Below, piece by piece: positions 8,942-17,842 of a stretch of 64,000 bases of DNA. Made by a program: the position numbers and the translations under genes. This stretch comes from Thermus neutrinimicus (GTDB lineage Bacteria > Deinococcota > Deinococci > Deinococcales > Thermaceae). The notes beneath the pieces are model-generated. The model searched no databases. It was not told where the DNA came from and saw only the letters and a program-made list of their open reading frames with translations. The stretch covers positions 191,507 through 255,506 of the forward strand of contig NZ_JAKTNU010000001.1 of NCBI RefSeq assembly GCF_022760955.1, written 5' to 3'. The stretch's first letter is position 1. Each line of letters opens with the position of its first letter.

Positions 8942-10651
8942 TCAAAACTCCTCGTCCCACTCCACGATGGTTTCGCTGGTGAGGGTGGTGGCGGAGGGTT
9001 TCTGCTCCGCGAGGGTGGCCACCTCCCGGCCCCGTTCCCTGAGAAGGCCAAACTGGGCGGCGATGCCCCTTAAACCCGCCCCGGCGAAGGCGACAACGAG
9101 GAAGGCGGAGATTCCCCAGGCCAGGTAGGGCACCAAGCCTTGGGCAATGGAGAGGTTGGCCAAAAGGCCCAGGATGGGCAGGCCCCCATACTCCGCCAGG
9201 ATGGAGCCCGTGTAGGATACGCCTTCCGCTAGGATGGGAAGTGCGAGGAACAGAAAGGCCAGCCCAAGAAGCGTCCAGTACACATTTCTGCCGCTGAAGG
9301 TGATCCAACCCAGATAAAGGGGGAAGAAGGCCAGGGCCGATGCGAGGAGGAACAGGATGGCCCGGGGAATGCCTAGGAGAAAGAGCTGAAGCTGGACCTG
9401 CAGGGTGTGCCAAGGGCCCAGGGAACCTCCCAGAAGGCGTTCCTCGATTTCCTGAATCTCACCCAGGAGAACGGTGAAGTCCACCGTGCGTAAACCCACT
9501 GCGTTTTGCATGGCCAAGAAGAGGCGGTCAGCCCGTTCAGCCAGCTCAGGGGCGTAGGCTCCCACCACCGGATAAACCTTCAGTCGGAAACGGCTATAGG
9601 CATAGGCGAGTTGGGCCCGGGCTCGGTTATACTGGCCCGCTTCGGTATAGAGCTGGGCCTGGGCTAGGCTACTGCGCACCTCATCCAGAAGGTCCAACCA
9701 GTTGATCAGGCTGGGGATGGCCAGGCGTTGCAACGTCTCGCCTATGCGGGCGGCGGCCTGGGGATCTAGGCGAAGAAGGCTGACTTCCTCCCGGATCTCC
9801 TGGGGAAGGGTGCTTTCCGCTGGGAATACCTGGCTGGTTGAGGGGACAGGGGGGGCGGGTGGGGAAGCAATGGGAGGCGTGGCGGAGGGTTTCCCCGCCG
9901 GGGATGGGACCGGTGCGGGTGGGGGTGCGGAGGTAGCCTTGGGGGAAGCCGTGGCCAGGGTTTGCAAATGCCTTCGCCAGGCCGAGGCTTTTTCCTGCAA
10001 TTCCCTCACCGAGGGCCGGAAGTCCTCCCCGCTGGAGACCTTGCCCAAGGCTTGGATGAAGTCCTGGGCTTTAAGGGTGCTTTGGGGGCTATCCTGGATC
10101 ACCAGAAAGCGGGCGTAGGCCCGGGCCAGGGCCAGGTAGGCCTGGGGTCGGGAGCTCGCGGAAAGGGCCTGGCCCAGGTCCTCGGCCATGAGCTTCAGGT
10201 AGGCGGCTTCCAGCCTGCGCCGGGCTTCCTCCGGAGCTAGGCTTTCCGCCCCCTGGGCTACCGCCTGGGATAAACCCGTGGCCCGGACCAGGCGGGTGAG
10301 GTAAGGGGTTTTTTGGCCAGCGGGAGCCTGGAAGAAGGCGTCGTAGAGGGCTTTGCCCAATAGGTGGCGCACCAGAAGGAGGCGGGCCTCGAGGTCCGCC
10401 CGGCTTTGCCTAGGCACCGCCTGCCGGGCATCCTGCAGGTGCACGAGGATGGCGTCCCGCAACACGGGGGGAAGCCCCTCGCTTTCCTGGCGCAGAAGGC
10501 TTTGCGCCCGGTCCAGGGCGGAAAGGGCCTGGGTGGGGTTTTCCAGGCGCACCTGCCTTAGGGTTTCCTCCAGGCGGTCATAGACCTGGGGCAGGGGGGC
10601 GGCCAGGGCTAAAAGGCCGAGGAACCAGGCTAGGGCAAAGCATCTCTTCAT
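8942..10651 (-). CDS. secreted/membrane protein of unknown function
   Basis: 569 residues. It has a signal peptide (residues 1-18, cleavage near LAAPLP). A helical region of about 215 residues with many Ala/Leu/Arg repeats follows, then a Pro/Ala-rich linker (about 240-290), a second helical segment, and a C-terminal block of four to five hydrophobic helices (about 415-545). The tail is acidic. I recognise no catalytic motif or family. The layout suggests an exported helical sensor or scaffold anchored by its C-terminus. It overlaps the upstream gene by 4 bases, so the two form an operon. Confidence 0.8.
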   Translation of the reverse strand: MKRCFALAWFLGLLALAAPLPQVYDRLEETLRQVRLENPTQALSALDRAQSLLRQESEGLPPVLRDAILVHLQDARQAVPRQSRADLEARLLLVRHLLGKALYDAFFQAPAGQKTPYLTRLVRATGLSQAVAQGAESLAPEEARRRLEAAYLKLMAEDLGQALSASSRPQAYLALARAYARFLVIQDSPQSTLKAQDFIQALGKVSSGEDFRPSVRELQEKASAWRRHLQTLATASPKATSAPPPAPVPSPAGKPSATPPIASPPAPPVPSTSQVFPAESTLPQEIREEVSLLRLDPQAAARIGETLQRLAIPSLINWLDLLDEVRSSLAQAQLYTEAGQYNRARAQLAYAYSRFRLKVYPVVGAYAPELAERADRLFLAMQNAVGLRTVDFTVLLGEIQEIEERLLGGSLGPWHTLQVQLQLFLLGIPRAILFLLASALAFFPLYLGWITFSGRNVYWTLLGLAFLFLALPILAEGVSYTGSILAEYGGLPILGLLANLSIAQGLVPYLAWGISAFLVVAFAGAGLRGIAAQFGLLRERGREVATLAEQKPSATTLTSETIVEWDEEF

Positions 10652-11259
10652 CCGCTAACCTCCGCTGGGGATGTAAGCCGCCTCAAGGCGTGAAGCAGGC
10701 GGCCGATATTGGCTTCCTTTCTGGCCAGGAGGCCGATGTATCCCTGGGACAGGGGTCTTAAGGCCACGATCTCCCTTTCCAAAAGGGCGTAGAACACCCT
10801 ATACCCCTGGCGCCGGAGGAGGGGGTAGGCCAGGTCCAGGGGGACGGGCTCCCCGGAAAAAAGCTCCTCCTTGCCGTTTTTACCCGCCACCACCACCCCC
10901 GTTACCCCCTCCAAGCGGGCGAGCCTTTTGGCCAGGAGCTGGCGGGCCGAGGGGTCCTCGAGGTCCACGGCCTCCAAGGAGAGCTCTTCCTCCTCGGTTT
11001 CCCCCTCCCCGGCCTCCGCCACCTGGGAGGAGGCCAGCTCCCTCCACTCCCGCGCCAGGGCCTTGAGCTCCGGAGGCATCTCCCGGAAGGGCAGGAGGCG
11101 GCATAGTTCGGGCCAGAGGATTTCCTCCAAAAGGTGAGCCCACTCCCCTGGCGAGGTGGGCATCCTCCCGGCCAGGGCCCGCCTCACCAGGTTCTCCGCA
11201 GCCCTGGGGGAAACATACCGGCTTAGAGCTTCCAAAAGGCTTTCCTCGTTCACCGCCAT
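10648..11259 (-). CDS. unknown protein, possible roadblock-like C-terminal domain
   Basis: 203 residues, helical N-terminal half with an acidic run (about residues 95-112). The C-terminal half opens LARLEGVTGVVVAG and faintly recalls the roadblock/LC7 (MglB-like) fold; this is only an impression. The start at 11259 avoids an N-terminal extension that would run through tRNA-Gln, and lies downstream of a -10 TATGGT (reverse of 11301-11306). It is translationally coupled (4-base overlap) to the membrane protein gene that follows. Confidence 0.75.
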   Translation of the reverse strand: MAVNEESLLEALSRYVSPRAAENLVRRALAGRMPTSPGEWAHLLEEILWPELCRLLPFREMPPELKALAREWRELASSQVAEAGEGETEEEELSLEAVDLEDPSARQLLAKRLARLEGVTGVVVAGKNGKEELFSGEPVPLDLAYPLLRRQGYRVFYALLEREIVALRPLSQGYIGLLARKEANIGRLLHALRRLTSPAEVSG

Positions 11260-11276
11260 AGAGGGCACCCTGGGGC

Positions 11277-11330
11277 TTGCCAATCTGCCCTTCAGAGTGT
11301 ACCATAACCTCTGCCCGAGGGATCGGGCAA
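11277..11330. promoter_or_regulatory. divergent promoters with overlapping -10 elements
   Basis: Forward, for the tRNA cluster: -35 TTGCCA (11277-11282), 17-bp spacer, -10 TACCAT (11300-11305). Reverse, for the 203-residue gene: -35 TTGCCC (complement of 11325-11330), 18-bp spacer, -10 TATGGT (complement of 11301-11306). The two -10 boxes share five base pairs, so polymerase can load in only one direction at a time. Confidence 0.7.
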
Positions 11331-11337
11331 AAGCCGC

Positions 11338-11411
11338 TGGGGTGTCGTCTAACGGCAGGACAGCGGACTCTGGATCCGCCGGTCGTGGTTCGAGTCCACG
11401 CACCCCAGCCA
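11338..11411 (+). tRNA. tRNA-Gln (anticodon CTG)
   Basis: Acceptor TGGGGTG pairs with CACCCCA, the anticodon stem GCGGA/TCCGC closes the loop CTCTGGA, the T-arm has GGTTCGAGTCC, and CCA is encoded. The anticodon CTG reads CAG. It is the first of three tRNA genes sharing the promoter at 11277-11305. Confidence 0.95.
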
Positions 11412-11417
11412 AAACCT

Positions 11418-11492
11418 GGCCCCATCGACTAGTGGTTAGGTCACCGCCCTTTCAAGGCGGCGGCGGGGGTTCGAGTCCCCCTGGGGTCACCA
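11418..11492 (+). tRNA. tRNA-Glu (anticodon TTC)
   Basis: Acceptor GGCCCCA/TGGGGTC (with one G-T pair), anticodon loop CTTTCAA within CCGCC/GGCGG, T-loop GGTTCGAGTCC, CCA encoded. Six bases after tRNA-Gln. Confidence 0.96.
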
Positions 11493-11495
11493 GAA

Positions 11496-11606
11496 GCAGT
11501 CCGAGCCGCGCATGGCCCCATCGTCTAGAGGCCTAGGACACGGCCCTCTCAAGGCCGAGACGGGGGTTCGAATCCCCCTGGGGTCACCAGATGCGGCTCG
11601 GACTGC
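11496..11606 (+). repeat. inverted repeat enclosing tRNA-Glu(CTC)
   Basis: GCAGTCCGAGCCGC (11496-11509) and its exact complement GCGGCTCGGACTGC (11593-11606) flank the last tRNA. In the primary transcript they would form a long stem bringing the tRNA ends together, like a processing stalk. The downstream arm is followed by CTTT and may also take part in termination. Confidence 0.7.
11514..11589 (+). tRNA. tRNA-Glu (anticodon CTC)
   Basis: Same acceptor and T-arm as the preceding tRNA-Glu, with loop CTCTCAA within CGGCC/GGCCG. The anticodon CTC reads GAG, a very common codon here. It is enclosed by a 14-bp inverted repeat (11496-11509 and 11593-11606). Confidence 0.96.
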
Positions 11607-11665
11607 CTTTATGCCTGGGCCAGCTTTCCCTTGACGGGCGGCTTGGGCTTGGGGGAAACTGGGTG

Positions 11666-11700
11666 GGCTATACCCCCACTGGGTATCTGGGGGTGTAGCC
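11666..11700 (+). promoter_or_regulatory. hairpin/dyad upstream of trxB
   Basis: GGCTATACCCCC (11666-11677) pairs with GGGGGTGTAGCC (11689-11700) with one T-G wobble, 11-nt loop. It ends 19 nt before the trxB ATG, just ahead of the ribosome binding site. It could be an RNA hairpin in the leader or a protein operator overlapping promoter-like TATACC. Confidence 0.5.
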
Positions 11701-11719
11701 TGAAAGGAGGAGGTATCCC

Positions 11720-12694
11720 ATGGAGTTCACCCTCACCGGGCTTGCGGGAAGTGGGGAAAAGGAGGAGCGGTACGACGTGGTCATCATCGGTGGGGGGCCT
11801 GCGGGCCTCACCGCGGGGATTTACGCCGGACGGGCCCAGCTCAAGACCGTCATCCTGGAAAAGGGCCTTCCCGGGGGTCAGATCGCCCAGACCGACGAGG
11901 TGGAGAACTACCCGGGCTTCCCCGAGGGCATCTCCGGACCGGAGCTGGCCAGCCGCATGGTACAGCAGGCGGAGAAGTTCGGGGCCAGGATCGTCATGGA
12001 CGAGGTCCTGGGCCTCGAGGCCCAGGAGGGGGGCTTTCTGGTGCGGGGGTTTGAGCGCGCCTACTTCGGGCGCGCGGTCATCATCGCCACCGGCGCCAAT
12101 CCCAGGAAGCTCGGGGTGCCCGGAGAGGAGAAGTTCTATGGCCGGGGGGTTTCCACCTGCGCCACCTGCGACGGCTTCTTCTACCGCGACAAGGAGGTGG
12201 TGGTGGTGGGCGGCGGGGATGCGGCCGTGGAGGAGGGGCTTTTCCTCACCAAGTTCGCCCGCAAGGTAACCCTCATCCACCGCCGGGACGAGCTAAGGGC
12301 CAACAAGGTGGCCCAGGCTCGGGCTTTCCAGAACCCCAAGATGCACTTCCTTTTCTCCCACATCGTCACCGAGATTCTGGGGGAGGACCAGGTCACGGGG
12401 GTTAGGCTGAAAAACCTAAAAACCGGGGAGGAGTACGTCTACCCCACGGATGGGGTCTTCGTCTTCATCGGCCACGAGCCCAACACCGCCTTCCTCAAGG
12501 GGGTGGTGGAGCTAAGGCCCGACGGCTACGTGGCGGTGCGGGACGAGGTCTTCACCTCGGTGCCCGGCATCTTCGCCGCCGGGGATGTGGCCGACCCCAT
12601 CTACCGCCAGCTCACCACCAGCGTGGGGGCGGGCACCCGGGCGGCCATGATGGCGGAGCGCTACCTGGCGGAGGCCCACGAGAGGGTGAGTTAG
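11720..12694 (+). CDS. trxB: thioredoxin reductase
   Basis: FAD-dependent NAD(P)H:thioredoxin oxidoreductase, 324 residues. FAD motif [14 protein letters not shown] (about residue 26), redox pair CATC in the middle domain, nucleotide motif [12 protein letters not shown], and the C-terminal FAD motif AGDVADP. It carries about 15 extra N-terminal residues compared with typical TrxB. A strong ribosome binding site (GGAGGAGG) precedes the ATG. A dyad symmetry element in the leader may regulate it. Confidence 0.95.
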   Translation: MEFTLTGLAGSGEKEERYDVVIIGGGPAGLTAGIYAGRAQLKTVILEKGLPGGQIAQTDEVENYPGFPEGISGPELASRMVQQAEKFGARIVMDEVLGLEAQEGGFLVRGFERAYFGRAVIIATGANPRKLGVPGEEKFYGRGVSTCATCDGFFYRDKEVVVVGGGDAAVEEGLFLTKFARKVTLIHRRDELRANKVAQARAFQNPKMHFLFSHIVTEILGEDQVTGVRLKNLKTGEEYVYPTDGVFVFIGHEPNTAFLKGVVELRPDGYVAVRDEVFTSVPGIFAAGDVADPIYRQLTTSVGAGTRAAMMAERYLAEAHERVS

Positions 12695-12702
12695 GGCCTG
12701 GG

Positions 12703-13932
12703 GTGCGGGGCCTGGGGCTTTTGGGGGTTTTCCTTTGGGGTTTGGGCCTGGCCCAAGCCCCCATCCTTTACCTGCCCCTGGACGACCGCCCTCCCAACTG
12801 GGCCCCCTGCACCTGGGGCCTGGTGGCCTGCCCACCCCAGGAGGCCTACCGCGCCTCCTTGGGGGCGGACCTCCCCCCTCTACGGGCTTGGCTCCTTTCC
12901 ACCCCGGGAAAGACCTTGGTGGCCAGCCTGGATGCCCTGGCCTATGGCGGGCTCCTGCAAAGCCGCCACCTGGCCCTGCCGGCGGAGGATGCCCTGGCCC
13001 GGCTCGGGCCCCTGCTTTCCTGGAAAGTCCGGCATGGAGGGGAGGTTTTCCTTTTTGGGGTGGTCCCCCGGTGGGACGCCAGCCAGCGGCAAAGAAACCT
13101 GGCGGTCCTAAGGGCCCTGGCCCCCTGGCCGGGGCTTCCCGGAGTTTATCTGGAGGCGGTTTGGGACGATGCCCTGCGCCACTCTCCCGCGCCCCAGGAG
13201 GCCAAGACCCTTCCCTACCCCAGCCGCCCCGGGGCGGACGAGGCGGGGCAGGTGCTTCTCCTAAGGGCCCTTAGGCCTGGCCTAAGGGTGGCCGTGGTCT
13301 ACGAGGAGGAGGCCCTGGCCGGGCGCACCACCCCCTATGAGGGGGTTCCCCTGCGGGACACGGTGGTGGGGGTGTTGCAAAGCGCCCTGGCCCAGGGGGT
13401 TTCCCTGGAAGAGGGGCCGGACCTGGTCCTTTACGTCCACGGGGGCCAGAATCCCCGGAGGGTTGTCCAGGACCTGCTTCGCCTGATGCCCCGCTTCCCC
13501 GTGGCCCTGGCGGATCTCTCCCGGGTGAACCGGGGGGATCCCGGCCTCATGGCCTACCTGCTGGGCCTCGGGCTTTACCCCCGCCTGGCCTCCTATGCCT
13601 CCTGGGGTACCCCCGCCAACAACCTGGGAAGCGCCTTGGCCCAGGGAGGACTCTTCCTTGGGGATGGGGAGGGAAGGCTCAGGCGCCTGGCCGAGGCCTA
13701 TTTCGCCTACTGGTGGGGGGAGGTGGGCCGTCCTTGGGTGCGGGCTCATTTCCCCGAGCCCTTGCCCCTGGAGGCCCAGGGGGTGGCGGCCCTTTGGCCG
13801 TATCCGGAGCTGGAGGGGTACCGGGTAGAGCTTAGATCCATCCGTTTTCCATGGGGAAGGGCTTTTGAAGCGGAGGCCCAGTTGGACTTGGTCCTTCCCT
13901 CCTGGGCTGGCCGGGGTGGCCTGGTAGAGTGA
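12703..13932 (+). CDS. DUF4127 family secreted protein
   Basis: 409 residues. N-terminal signal peptide (GTG start at 12703, hydrophobic to about residue 18), then the family hallmark LYLPLDDRPPN and further conserved stretches (SLDALAYGGLLQSR, WGTPANNLGSALA). DUF4127 proteins are extracytoplasmic and of unknown activity; the conserved Asp/Asn patches resemble a hydrolase pocket. It follows trxB by 8 bases but the two need not be linked in function. Confidence 0.85.
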   Translation: MRGLGLLGVFLWGLGLAQAPILYLPLDDRPPNWAPCTWGLVACPPQEAYRASLGADLPPLRAWLLSTPGKTLVASLDALAYGGLLQSRHLALPAEDALARLGPLLSWKVRHGGEVFLFGVVPRWDASQRQRNLAVLRALAPWPGLPGVYLEAVWDDALRHSPAPQEAKTLPYPSRPGADEAGQVLLLRALRPGLRVAVVYEEEALAGRTTPYEGVPLRDTVVGVLQSALAQGVSLEEGPDLVLYVHGGQNPRRVVQDLLRLMPRFPVALADLSRVNRGDPGLMAYLLGLGLYPRLASYASWGTPANNLGSALAQGGLFLGDGEGRLRRLAEAYFAYWWGEVGRPWVRAHFPEPLPLEAQGVAALWPYPELEGYRVELRSIRFPWGRAFEAEAQLDLVLPSWAGRGGLVE

Positions 13933-13941
13933 AGGGGCGTC

Positions 13942-15546
13942 ATGGCCCCCATGCAGCCCGAAGGACCCCAGGACGCGAGCCTCGAGGCCCGGGAGCTAAG
14001 GCGTCTGCAGGTTTTGGCGGAAGCCTGGCGCCTGCTTGCCCCTTTGGAGCGGCCGGAGGAGGTGTACCGGACCGTGGTGGAAACCGCCAAGGGGGCCACC
14101 CGGGCGGTTTCCGTCCTCCTCTTCCTCCATCGTTCCCAGGAGGATGTGCTGGAGCTGGTGGCGGCCGCGGGCCTAAGCCAGGACAAGGTGGGCCTTAGGC
14201 TTCCCCGGGGGGTGGGGATTTCCTGGGTGGTGCTGGAGAGGGGAGAGCCCCTCTACCTGGAGGACGTGACCCGGGAGCCTCGGGTCATCTTTCTTTCCGG
14301 CAAGACCCAGCCTGGGGTCTACTTGGGCGTACCCTTGCGGGATGCCAAGGGAAGGGCTTTTGGGGTACTTTCCATGGACACCGCTGGCGGCGTGGGGGAG
14401 ATCCTTCCCGAGGAGAGGTTCTGGATCCAGGCCCTGGCAGAGGCGGCGGGTTTGGTGTTGGACCGCATAGAGGCCTTGGAGCGGGCCAAGGCCGAGGCCT
14501 CCCGGGCCCAGGCCCTTCTGGAGCTTTCCCTGGCCTTGGAGGCAGCCCGCGATCCCCTGGCCATGGCCAAGGAAGCCCTGGAAACCCTTCTTCGCCTCAC
14601 CCCTTATCACGCTGGGGCCCTTTACCTGTTCCAGGAGGGAACGGTGCGGCCTGCGGTGATGGCGGGGCGGTATCCCGAGGGCTTCCCCCGGCTTTACCAG
14701 GAGCACCCCATTCGCTTTGGCGAGGGGCTTTTAGGCCATCCCAGGTTGTGGGAGGGGCCGGTATATGTGGAGGACTACGCCCGCTTTCCCAAGGCCCTGG
14801 AGCCCTATGGGGAAAGCGGGCTTCGCTCCGCCCTCCTGGTGCCCCTTAAGCCCGAGGGCAGGAGGTATGGGGTTTTGGCCCTGGGTTCCTTCTGGGAGAC
14901 CGTGCTCTATCGTCCTGAGGACGAAAAGGTGTTGCGGTTGGTGGCCAGGAGGCTGGAAGAGGCCCTGGAACGCCTTTCCCAACTGCGAACCCTGAACTTG
15001 ACCCGGGAGGCTGCTCTTAAGGCCCTGGCCCAGGTCCTCGAGTACCGAGACCTGGAGACCAAGGGCCACACGGAGCGGGTGGCGGAGCTCTCCTTGCGCC
15101 TGGGGAAGGCGGTGGAGTTCCCTGACCTCGAGGGCCTTCGCCTGGGGGCTTACTTCCACGATCTGGGCAAGCTGGCCCTGCCCGACGGGATCTTGCGCAA
15201 GCCCAAAGCCCTTTCCCCGGAGGAATGGCGGCAGGTGAAAACCCACCCGGAGGTGGGCCTGAACATCCTCAAAAACCTGCCCTTCCTTCCCAAAACTGCC
15301 TTAAACGTGGTTCTCTACCACCATGAGCGCTGGGACGGCTCGGGGTACCCAAAGGGATTAAAAGGGGAGGAGATCCCCCTCGAGGCCCGCATCTTCGCGG
15401 TGGCGGACGTCTACGACGCCCTCCTTTCCGAGCGGCCCTACAAGCGGGCCTGGACCCTCGAGGAAGCCCAAGAAGAGCTCAGGGCCCAGGCCGGCAAGGG
15501 CCTGGACCCCAAGCTGGTGGCGGTGTTCTTGGACCTAGTCCGCTAG
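13942..15546 (+). CDS. GAF-GAF-HD-GYP cyclic-di-GMP phosphodiesterase
   Basis: 534 residues in three parts: GAF domain 1 (about 30-175), GAF domain 2 (about 195-350) and an HD-GYP domain (about 355-530). The latter has HTERVAEL, the metal motif FHDLGKLALPD, HPEVGLNIL, YHHERWDGSGYPKGL (GYP present) and FAVADVYDALLSERPYK. All expected catalytic residues are present, so it should degrade c-di-GMP in response to a GAF ligand. It is cytoplasmic; no membrane segment is seen. A second ATG lies 9 bases downstream. It converges on glmS with 1 base between the stop codons. Confidence 0.9.
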   Translation: MAPMQPEGPQDASLEARELRRLQVLAEAWRLLAPLERPEEVYRTVVETAKGATRAVSVLLFLHRSQEDVLELVAAAGLSQDKVGLRLPRGVGISWVVLERGEPLYLEDVTREPRVIFLSGKTQPGVYLGVPLRDAKGRAFGVLSMDTAGGVGEILPEERFWIQALAEAAGLVLDRIEALERAKAEASRAQALLELSLALEAARDPLAMAKEALETLLRLTPYHAGALYLFQEGTVRPAVMAGRYPEGFPRLYQEHPIRFGEGLLGHPRLWEGPVYVEDYARFPKALEPYGESGLRSALLVPLKPEGRRYGVLALGSFWETVLYRPEDEKVLRLVARRLEEALERLSQLRTLNLTREAALKALAQVLEYRDLETKGHTERVAELSLRLGKAVEFPDLEGLRLGAYFHDLGKLALPDGILRKPKALSPEEWRQVKTHPEVGLNILKNLPFLPKTALNVVLYHHERWDGSGYPKGLKGEEIPLEARIFAVADVYDALLSERPYKRAWTLEEAQEELRAQAGKGLDPKLVAVFLDLVR

Positions 15547-15547
15547 G

Positions 15548-17362
<1,815 letters not shown>

Positions 17363-17375
17363 AGGGCATCCTTGG

Positions 17376-17399
17376 GGGTGGCCAGGCCTTTGGCCACCC
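17376..17399 (-). promoter_or_regulatory. hairpin directly upstream of glmS
   Basis: GGGTGGCCA/TGGCCACCC, 9-bp perfect stem with a 6-nt loop, ending 13 nt before the glmS ATG. The ribosome binding site (AAGGAT) lies between stem and start. It could control ribosome access, or protect the mRNA left after ribozyme cleavage. Confidence 0.6.
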
Positions 17400-17400
17400 A

Positions 17401-17590
17401 GAACCTCCCATCCTTTCGCCCTGCCCCGCGGTTGTCCCTAAAGAGGGCTTTCCCTTGGGGCTTTTCTCAGGCGGGCGGGGCGGGCACACCCCGGGCGGCA
17501 TCCGCGGATTCCTCGATCTTTCCCGGCCCTGGCCGGTTATCCCCATCCTGGGGTCCGCCACCTCGTCAGGCCCCTTGGGCCCCCTGCGCT
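17401..17590 (-). ncRNA. glmS self-cleaving ribozyme/riboswitch (divergent form)
   Basis: Read on the reverse strand, the leader of glmS carries the conserved glmS ribozyme elements in order. The cleavage-site block AGCGC has A(-1) at 17590 and G1 at 17589. P1 follows (GGCCC-AAG-GGGCC, 17581-17569), then TGACGAGG (17568-17561), P2.1 5' strand GGCGG (17559-17555), ATCGA (17517-17513), the core strand TCCGCGGATG (17508-17499), P2.1 3' strand CCGCC (17498-17494) and a P3 hairpin CGGGG/CCCCG (17493-17476). Known ribozymes read AGCGCC...UGACGAGG...AUCGA...UCGGCGGAUG, so the match is close and sits exactly upstream of glmS. It differs by two small hairpins inserted inside P2.1. In known ribozymes GlcN6P acts as cofactor for cleavage and so lowers glmS expression. 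The 3' boundary (P4 region) is uncertain. Confidence 0.85.
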
Positions 17591-17654
17591 TCCCGCCTTC
17601 CTCCTGCCCTTGGCTTGCCGGCGTCTACTTCCTCCCACCCCCTTCCCTCGGCGG

Positions 17655-17660
17655 AGTATA
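17655..17660 (-). promoter_or_regulatory. -10 element for the glmS leader RNA
   Basis: TATACT on the reverse strand. Transcription from here would start near 17648, giving about 58 nt before the ribozyme cleavage site and about 285 nt before the glmS start codon. The -35 is not obvious. Confidence 0.55.
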
Positions 17661-17683
17661 GCAAAACCTTAAGGCCAGGAGGC

Positions 17684-17713
17684 TTGACAAGGTTCGGGTG
17701 AGGCTTTTATGAT
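17684..17713 (+). promoter_or_regulatory. slpA promoter
   Basis: Near-consensus TTGACA (17684-17689), 18-bp spacer, TATGAT (17708-17713). Thermus S-layer promoters are known to be among the strongest in the genus. It is divergent from the glmS promoter 24 bp away. Confidence 0.85.
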
Positions 17714-17719
17714 AGCAGC

Positions 17720-17842
17720 GGACGCAAGGCGAATTTCTTGGCGAGAAGCCACGTCTTGCGTCCCGGAGAGCGCCCTTTGGGGAGGAAACGCGGCAACTCG
17801 CCCAAAGGAGCTTCCGAAACCCTAAAGGGGGTGTAAGGGAGT
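17720..17842 (+). promoter_or_regulatory. structured 5' leader of slpA
   Basis: About 120 nt of untranslated leader with two hairpins: GGACGCAAG/CTTGCGTCC (17720-17728, 17755-17763) and CCTTTGGG/CCCAAAGG (17774-17781, 17801-17808). A leading hairpin of this kind stabilises abundant mRNAs. The second could also be a protein-binding site. Confidence 0.65.

Noticed and set aside
11260-11412. N-terminal extension of the 203-residue reverse gene
   Set aside because: It would be translated through tRNA-Gln and lie upstream of the gene's promoter.
17401-17660. RNase P RNA, tmRNA or hammerhead ribozyme in the glmS-slpA gap
   Set aside because: The GAGGAAAGTCC and ACAGAAA blocks of RNase P and the CCA end and tag frame of tmRNA are missing, and CTGATGA/GAAA for a hammerhead is absent. 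The glmS ribozyme blocks fit instead.
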